DNA from: Flammeovirgaceae bacterium BBD 1991-12
GTDB taxonomy: Bacteria; Bacteroidota; Bacteroidia; Cytophagales; Cyclobacteriaceae
Length of the DNA: 39,815 bases
Direction of reading: 5' to 3'
NCBI GenBank assembly: GCA_001657315.1
Contig: LYSV01000051.1
Coordinates: 1-39,815 of the forward strand
Made by a program: the position numbers and the translations under genes. Below the pieces are notes generated by a model. It saw only the letters and a program-made list of their open reading frames with translations. It had not been told where the DNA came from and made no database searches. Shown in pieces: positions 35,347 to 39,815 of the stretch (position 1 is the first letter of the stretch; every line of letters begins with the position of its first letter).

Positions 35347-35493
35347 TGTAGGGTGTTGAAATTTGGCAGACAAGCCCTCCGGTCTCGGGGGTGGAGATTC
35401 TGACCGTAGTCAGATGGGATAAATTTCTGAAAGCATCCAATAGCAACAGAAGCTAACTACTCCGTGAAGGTTCGAATCCTTCCCCTACAGCCA
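35347..35493 (+). ncRNA. tRNA-like RNA with about 73-nt variable region, copy 2
   Basis: 147 nt with the same acceptor stem, anticodon arm, GGAG/CTCC clamp and encoded CCA as copy 1. One extra T lies in the D loop. The hairpin loop reads CGTA instead of AGTA with the stem CTGAC/GTCAG kept, and the T stem GAAGG/CCTTC is perfect where copy 1 has a G-U pair. It follows copy 1 by 19 bases with no promoter of its own, so the two are likely cotranscribed and separated by tRNA-type processing. Confidence 0.7.
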
Positions 35494-35554
35494 GGTTTTT
35501 GATAACTCATTGAATATATGAGTCAGCCAACGGCTAAAAGCTACTTATGTCATT

Positions 35555-35753
35555 TTAATGCAACAGTAATTCAGGCTCTTTTTTTCTGTAAACCCTTGAA
35601 CTGTTGTTCATATAAAAAAAGATAAACATTTCCGGAGACCGTAACTCCTTTTGCCTTAATTTCCTGTAAATAGTTTTCGTGCTGATACCCGGCTCATCGG
35701 CAATTTCCTGCCGGGTTGTCAAAAGGTTTGAGGGGTAGTTTCATTTGATCCAT
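35555..35753 (-). pseudogene. Remnant of a small helix-turn-helix protein
   Basis: Reading leftwards, a start M-D-Q-M-K-L-P-L-K-P at 35753 must shift frame to join L-L-T-T-R-Q-E-I-A-D-E-P-G-I-S-T-K-T-I-Y, then R-K-L, and the stop at 35555. The sequence is typical of a recognition-helix motif as in MerR or excisionase-like proteins. No frame is intact throughout. It lies just downstream of tRNA-like copy 2, a position where mobile-element regulators often occur, but no integrase is present. Confidence 0.35.
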
Positions 35754-35795
35754 TGGACCATCACACAATTTTATTTAAAATTATAATCGGGTAGC

Positions 35796-38522
35796 CTATC
35801 GCTTGATCAAAGGCATGGAGTAAATCTGGGCTTCGGAAAAAATGGTAAGGATGTATAACCCCGGCAGGAGATTTCCAGGCTGCAAGCTGAATACCCCTGC
35901 ACTTATCCCGTTCTCTCTGTAATGGATCCTGCCCGCCTGGTCTCTGAGTACCACATTCCAGTTAGTTGGCTTTTCAGATAGTTGAATATTTATCCGATCT
36001 GTAAATGGATTTGGAAAGAGTTCAAAATGTGATACTTCACCTAAGCCGAGGACGGGGTTTTGGCCCTGACTTTTCTGTAGAGACCAATCCTGATTATTAC
36101 CGCCATTATCACTCCATTGTATGCAGGCTGCATCGTTATCCAATGAGGCTCCCGAAATATCCAGGTTGAGACCACTGTTGACATTGACTATATGAAAATA
36201 GCCATCCTGCTGGTCTAACAACCTCCACTGCTGATTTGCATTATCGTTAATTTTTTTATTCCAAATAATATTGGCTGCGCCTTCCAGAGTGGATGCATCA
36301 CTGATATCGGCAAATAGTCCACTACTTAGATGCTTAATGGTATATTTGCCCGGGCTCACTTCTTCAACCTGCCAAAGCTCACCCGGAAGATTTTGCAAAC
36401 TATATTGAACAACAGGTGTCCCAGGGGTGGTATTTCCGCCAAGCGGCCGAAGTGCTTTAGCACTATTCCGGTTGACGATGCGATAAGTTCCGGATAGTCC
36501 TGCCCCGGATTTTAAGGTGATATGATAGGTTACCGTACTTTGCGCTCCACAAAGGTTTGTAAAAGTGGCGACCGCAGTGCAAGACGCCGTGGGCTGTATA
36601 GTCTGCTCACGATTGGTGCCTGATGTATCACAGCCACTCCATGTCCATGAACCACTTGTTGGTTGAGGTCCAAGATCTATGACGTCACCTAAAAAAGCAT
36701 CAATATCTGTTCCGGCAGACCAGTCTTGTGTACCTACCCGATAATACGGGGTTACCAGGGACGAACCGCACTGGCCGGTACTTTTTATATTTATAATTGC
36801 TGTGCTGGCGCAATGTCGCTCATTCAGGTAGGTGAGGACGTAGCGACCGGTATCGGCCTCTTCAAATTGGTCAAAATAGAGCGCTCGTGCGCGTTCGTCA
36901 AACTCGTCGGTACTATCGAAATATCCCTGCGGACCAGTCCATATGGTAGATCCAAAAGCATACTTGTCTGCCACCTTCACTATTAAATTCTCCCCTGTAT
37001 TTACAGATATGGTTTGACTGCCAGGCTGGGGAGTAGTCGCGGTGCCGTTTATTTCATACTGAACCTTCACCGGGTCTGAACAGGTACTATTGGTATACAG
37101 GTCAAATTCTGCCATAGTAACATAGAGGTTATCATCAAAACTGGAATAGGTGACAAGTCTCGCGTAGGAGGCTTCTGTAGCCTGGAACCCGATATCTGCT
37201 TGTTGTGCGATCCAGCCTCCTGCCACAGGATCTCCCCAAGAGATGCCGTCCGTACCAAGGTATAAATGAAATGTCTCTAAAATACCGCTGGTATTACCGT
37301 CTTGCCGGGGAATGTAACTGAATCCATTGACAGTATGCTGGCCTCCAAGATCAATGATCAATTCATGTGGATGATTGGATCCCTGGCTCCAGTTAGCATG
37401 CCAGAAAGTAGTGAGGTCACCATCTATTGCATTGGTTGCCTGCCCGGGTTCATTGGTAGTTTCCTCACTACTTACAGACACCACGGACCAATTTGTTTTT
37501 GACACTTTTTCTCTAAAATCTTCTTGCTGCCAGGTACCGGTAGCCAGGTCTATGGACCACTGATGAACGTAATTCAATTGCACGACTCCATTCTCTACCT
37601 CCAAGGGAAGAAATATATTCCTGGACATAACAAGATTTGGGTCTTGCCAACGATCGCCTATATATATCCAGGTAGTGTCCTGCGATCCCCTTACGGGTAT
37701 GATATGTGCAGGTTGTGTGTTATAGGTAATACTGTTGCCCATATCAGCTACTGAGGACCATGGCCCTGTGACTTGTTGGGCTGTAGCATATGTACCCTGG
37801 TTGGGTGCCCAGCCTGTTAACCCGGACGACAGCATGTAGTAAATTCCATCATCTTTGAAAATCACAGGGGCCTCCCGGTTTTGGTTCTCAAAAAACTTCC
37901 AGTAATTGCCAGTTACATTCAGGTAGTCATCGGTAAGTTCATGCAGGTATAAGGTGGCGTTATCGTCACCGGCAGCGATAAAGTAAGCCGTGCCATCATC
38001 ATCTACAAAGAGGTTACAGTCTCTGGCCATTTTATTATTTGGGCGCATGTTTCGTACAAAGGTATAGCTGCCATTGATTGTGGCAGATTTAAACACTGCA
38101 GCTTCTGCCGCACCGTAATTGGCACTTTCCCAGTGAACCCAAATTACATACTCCTGGGTTTGCCCATTATAGATTATCTTAGGCCGCTCTATAAACCTGC
38201 TTTTGTTGGCAAGGTCAGGATGACTACTGTCAGAAATGATCGTATTTTCAAACTTCCAGTTAACCAAATCCTGCGAGGAATACATGTTGACACCTTTGAA
38301 GGTGTATATATTTCTACGATCTTCACCAATCATGAAGTAGGTGTTTCCTTCCTTAATTATACCTACGCCATGCGCATGAACCACATTTCCATCGGTATCA
38401 ATCAGACCAGGTCCATTTCTTATAGATAATTCCTGCCCTTGTGTATTTGTAAAGTTTACAAGCCCCAGGAAAATGAAGAATGAATACTGAATAATTTGCT
38501 GACCCAGGATATGTAGTTTCAT
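35796..38522 (-). CDS. GH43-type glycoside hydrolase with carbohydrate-binding domains and T9SS sorting domain
   Basis: 908 residues. A signal peptide (about 1-29) is followed by a five-bladed GH43-like catalytic domain (about 32-330), with D-L-V-N-W-K-F, W-E-S-A-N-Y-G and A-R-D-C-N-L-F-V-D-D-D-G-T-A-Y. An F5/8-type C (CBM32-like) domain covers about 342-478 (D-G-D-L-T-T-F-W-H-A-N-W). Two Ig-like segments of about 480-670 follow, rich in Cys. A ricin-type beta-trefoil (CBM13-like, Q-Q-W-R-L, N-Q-D-W-S-L) covers about 675-820. The C-terminus has the type A sorting pattern F-P-N-P-F ... G-L-Y-I-L-T-I, which sends the enzyme out by type IX secretion. GH43 plus CBM13 resembles exo-beta-1,3-galactanases, but the substrate is not proven. 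It lies alone between the two RNA repeats. Confidence 0.85.
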   Translation of the reverse strand: MKLHILGQQIIQYSFFIFLGLVNFTNTQGQELSIRNGPGLIDTDGNVVHAHGVGIIKEGNTYFMIGEDRRNIYTFKGVNMYSSQDLVNWKFENTIISDSSHPDLANKSRFIERPKIIYNGQTQEYVIWVHWESANYGAAEAAVFKSATINGSYTFVRNMRPNNKMARDCNLFVDDDGTAYFIAAGDDNATLYLHELTDDYLNVTGNYWKFFENQNREAPVIFKDDGIYYMLSSGLTGWAPNQGTYATAQQVTGPWSSVADMGNSITYNTQPAHIIPVRGSQDTTWIYIGDRWQDPNLVMSRNIFLPLEVENGVVQLNYVHQWSIDLATGTWQQEDFREKVSKTNWSVVSVSSEETTNEPGQATNAIDGDLTTFWHANWSQGSNHPHELIIDLGGQHTVNGFSYIPRQDGNTSGILETFHLYLGTDGISWGDPVAGGWIAQQADIGFQATEASYARLVTYSSFDDNLYVTMAEFDLYTNSTCSDPVKVQYEINGTATTPQPGSQTISVNTGENLIVKVADKYAFGSTIWTGPQGYFDSTDEFDERARALYFDQFEEADTGRYVLTYLNERHCASTAIINIKSTGQCGSSLVTPYYRVGTQDWSAGTDIDAFLGDVIDLGPQPTSGSWTWSGCDTSGTNREQTIQPTASCTAVATFTNLCGAQSTVTYHITLKSGAGLSGTYRIVNRNSAKALRPLGGNTTPGTPVVQYSLQNLPGELWQVEEVSPGKYTIKHLSSGLFADISDASTLEGAANIIWNKKINDNANQQWRLLDQQDGYFHIVNVNSGLNLDISGASLDNDAACIQWSDNGGNNQDWSLQKSQGQNPVLGLGEVSHFELFPNPFTDRINIQLSEKPTNWNVVLRDQAGRIHYRENGISAGVFSLQPGNLLPGLYILTIFSEAQIYSMPLIKR

Positions 38523-38800
38523 GGTTTTAGATGATTTGAAATAAATGGATAAATACCATTAACCGGTTATGACCTGTAAGAAAGCATAAGTAGTTGGGAT
38601 CTATAAGGTAACTAAAGTGATTTGAACAGGGTCAGATCAGCCTGTTTACCTGATAATAACTTTATTTAGCAAAGGAAGAGCATATTACAGACACGCAGGA
38701 GTGTACAATGCATGTGGGCCTGTGCTACTACCTATTGCCTATGGACTGACTGGCGTTGGAATGGACGTATGCGACATGGAGAGCCATTTCTTTGCGGAGG
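38523..38800. other. Spacer upstream of the GH43 gene, no gene recognised
   Basis: No frame here has a start, signal or recognisable motif. The right part, from about 38780, begins to resemble the lrp coding region, which becomes clear at 38801. Confidence 0.35.
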
Positions 38801-38828
38801 CATTGTCAATCTCATAATTTACCGGCAT
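38801..38828 (-). pseudogene. Nine-codon stub of a second lrp gene
   Basis: Reading leftwards from the ATG complement at 38826-38828 gives M-P-V-N-Y-E-I-D-N, against M-P-T-N-Y-E-I-D-N of the intact gene at 34580-35047. The match ends abruptly at 38801. It marks the left end of the duplicated block. Confidence 0.6.
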
Positions 38829-38937
38829 ATTCTATGTCTCTGATTGTTATATTTTAAAATTTAACATTCATTGATTAAAAAATATCTAAATATTTACAGG
38901 TGTCTATGAAAAAAATTTAATAAAAAGATCAGTTTAT

Positions 38938-38945
38938 TAACTTTG
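38938..38945 (+). promoter_or_regulatory. -7 box TAACTTTG of tRNA-like copy 3
   Basis: The same box as before copy 1. It lies 20 bases upstream of the first RNA base at 38966. The surrounding TTTATTAACTTTGAATCAACAAAG is kept between the two copies, more so than the rest of the spacer. Confidence 0.5.
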
Positions 38946-38965
38946 AATCAACAAAGACAAAACAC

Positions 38966-39108
38966 TGTAGGGTGTTGAAACTGGCAGACAAGCCCTCCGG
39001 TCTCGGGGGTGGAGATCCTGACGATAGTCAGATGGGATAAATTTCTGAAAGCATCCAATAGCAGCAGAAGCTAACTACTCCGTGAAGGTTCGAGTCCTTC
39101 CCCTACAG
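38966..39108 (+). ncRNA. tRNA-like RNA with about 73-nt variable region, copy 3 (no encoded CCA)
   Basis: 143 nt to G73, followed by CAA where copies 1 and 2 have CCA, so CCA would have to be added after processing. The acceptor stem, anticodon arm and GGAG/CTCC clamp are unchanged. The D loop is AAACTGGCAGA and the hairpin reads CTGAC-GATA-GTCAG. The core sequence after the hairpin is the same as in copies 1 and 2, apart from one A/G difference seen in copy 2. It has its own promoter and ends 233 bases before the start of the fatty-acid ligase gene. Confidence 0.65.
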
Positions 39109-39254
39109 CAATGGTTTAGGTTAAATGTTGTAGGGTATCAGGATCTAGTGGAAGTCCTGAGTCACATGCAGTTGTTTGGTTATGAGATAATTTCAAGTGT
39201 TCTCTGCCGCGGGAAACGACATGTTTTCTTCACCAGAGGCGCTTCCCTACTTCA
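39109..39254 (+). other. Spacer after tRNA-like copy 3, possible coding remnant
   Basis: A short open frame here reads Q-D-L-V-E-V-L-S-H-M-Q-L-F-G-Y-E-I-I-S-S, followed by a basic stretch. It weakly recalls a segment of sugar-transferase-type proteins, but no start or domain can be shown. I would treat it as spacer or an old remnant. Confidence 0.2.
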
Positions 39255-39290
39255 AAGGCTGCGAAGTTTTCTTTTGCAGCCTTATTTTAT
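39255..39290 (+). terminator. Intrinsic terminator before the fatty-acid ligase gene
   Basis: AAGGCTGC pairs with GCAGCCTT around a 13-nt loop and is followed by ATTTTATT. It would end the transcript of tRNA-like copy 3. Confidence 0.55.
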
Positions 39291-39340
39291 TGCTCATTTT
39301 TTGTAATATTTGATGCTTACAACAAATCTAAACCGAAACA

Positions 39341-39815
39341 ATGAGTGATTTCCCATGGGCTAAGAGATATCCTGAAGGTATCCCCGCATCGATTAGTGAC
39401 CCATCCCATAACAACCTGCTGGAGCTGTTTGATGAATGTTTTGATAAGTACTCCACGAAAGAGGCTTATGAGAACATGGGTAAGGCCATGACCTACCGTG
39501 ACATTGATGAACAGTCCAGGAATTTCGCCGCATTCCTTCAGGGCAGGTTTGGTTTGAAAAAGGGAGACACCATTGCACTTCAGATGCCCAACCTGTTGCA
39601 GTATCCCATTGCTTTGATAGGTGCATTGCGTGCAGGACTGATCGTTGTAAATACAAATCCTCTGTACACCCCTAGGGAAATGAAACACCAGTTTACGGAT
39701 TCCGGGGTAAAGGCAGTGGTGATCGTGGCCAACTTCGCGTCCAACCTTGAAAAAATAAAGGAGGAGACAGGTATCGAGAAGGTCATTGTCACCGGGCTGG
39801 GTGATCTGTTGGGAG
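39341..39815 (+). CDS. fadD: Long-chain fatty-acid CoA ligase, N-terminal part
   Basis: Open from ATG 39341 to the end of the window (158 codons). The start reads M-S-D-F-P-W-A-K-R-Y-P-E-G-I-P, then L-L-E-L-F-D-E-C, M-T-Y-R-D-I-D-E, V-V-N-T-N-P-L-Y-T-P-R-E and F-T-D-S-G-V-K-A-V-V. This is the beginning of an AMP-binding acyl-CoA synthetase of FadD type, which activates fatty acids with ATP and CoA at the inner membrane. The catalytic P-loop lies beyond the window. The gene follows the tRNA-like copy 3 terminator by about 50 bases. Confidence 0.9.
   Translation, partial: MSDFPWAKRYPEGIPASISDPSHNNLLELFDECFDKYSTKEAYENMGKAMTYRDIDEQSRNFAAFLQGRFGLKKGDTIALQMPNLLQYPIALIGALRAGLIVVNTNPLYTPREMKHQFTDSGVKAVVIVANFASNLEKIKEETGIEKVIVTGLGDLLG

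Larger units (their letters stand above)
38801..39108. repeat. Direct repeat B: lrp stub, promoter and tRNA-like gene
   Basis: Second copy of the block at 35021-35327, in the same orientation, about 3.8 kb downstream. The shared boundaries are the lrp coding start on one side and the 3' end of the RNA gene on the other. Confidence 0.7.

Noticed and set aside
35182-35493. tmRNA or tRNA-Sec
   Set aside because: tmRNA is more than twice as long and lacks an anticodon arm. tRNA-Sec has a longer acceptor stem and a UCA anticodon. Neither fits.
35021-39108. Integrative element with att sites in the RNA gene
   Set aside because: The repeats resemble att duplications, but no integrase, excisionase or conjugation gene is present, and the repeat extends well beyond an att core into lrp.
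39082-39306. Plus-strand frame of 74 codons overlapping RNA copy 3
   Set aside because: Its start lies inside the RNA gene, it crosses the terminator hairpin and has no clear domain. Only its middle part has a weak coding look.

Overview
The window looks like chromosomal DNA of a Bacteroidota bacterium, probably a Cytophagales-type (Fulvivirga or Marivirga-like) organism. The signs are a C-terminal type IX secretion sorting domain, -7 promoter boxes of the form TAnnTTTG with a TTG or TTTG-like box about 19-20 nt upstream, few Shine-Dalgarno sequences, lipoprotein signals throughout, a bacilliredoxin, and a SUF iron-sulfur operon of Bacteroidota layout. The lineage is inferred from gene content, not from a marker gene.

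Layout. 1-2000: the first codons of a leftward exported protein, then a rightward M49-type (DPP III-like) lipoprotein peptidase broken by a one-base deletion. 1966-3500: a non-coding stretch with a MITE-like element, a small lipoprotein gene and, on the minus strand, three tandem related units that each look like a small RNA gene with an intrinsic terminator. 3564-10204: a signalling cluster with a large SBP/multi-PAS histidine kinase, its NarL/LuxR-type regulator (ATGA overlap), a degenerate stand-alone receiver and a second PAS kinase. 10386-16755: a surface gluzincin/beta-propeller/outer-membrane-barrel protein, pyruvate dehydrogenase E2, HslV, an ArsC/Spx-fold protein and an OmpH/Skp-like protein. 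16852-19612 (minus): Hsp20 and two tandem LytM/M23 peptidase paralogues. 19776-27243 (plus): alaS-gatB, a TlpA-like thioredoxin lipoprotein and a PhoD-like phosphatase. 27308-34358 (minus): sufB-(four-helix ORF)-sufC-sufD-sufS-sufE-sufT-like-(four-helix ORF)-bacilliredoxin. 34580-39815: an Lrp/AsnC regulator, two tandem tRNA-like RNA genes, a GH43/CBM/T9SS enzyme, a duplicated block carrying a lrp stub, promoter and third tRNA-like RNA, and the start of a fatty-acid CoA ligase.

The least explained content is RNA. First, three copies of a 143-147 nt RNA gene have a complete tRNA body (7-bp acceptor stem, D arm, 5-bp anticodon stem, T arm, 3' CCA in two copies). They also have a variable region of about 73 nt whose core is almost invariant, and an anticodon loop with G at position 33. 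I know of no described family of this form. Second, the three tandem minus-strand units at 2800-3500 share promoter-like elements, a 5' hairpin, a G-rich linker and a terminator hairpin. Both are read from sequence alone and would need covariance searches and expression data.

Systems that work together: SufBCD scaffold with SufS/SufE desulfurase and a SufT-like factor for Fe-S assembly; kinase plus regulator as a complete two-component pair; alaS and gatB as a translation-fidelity operon.
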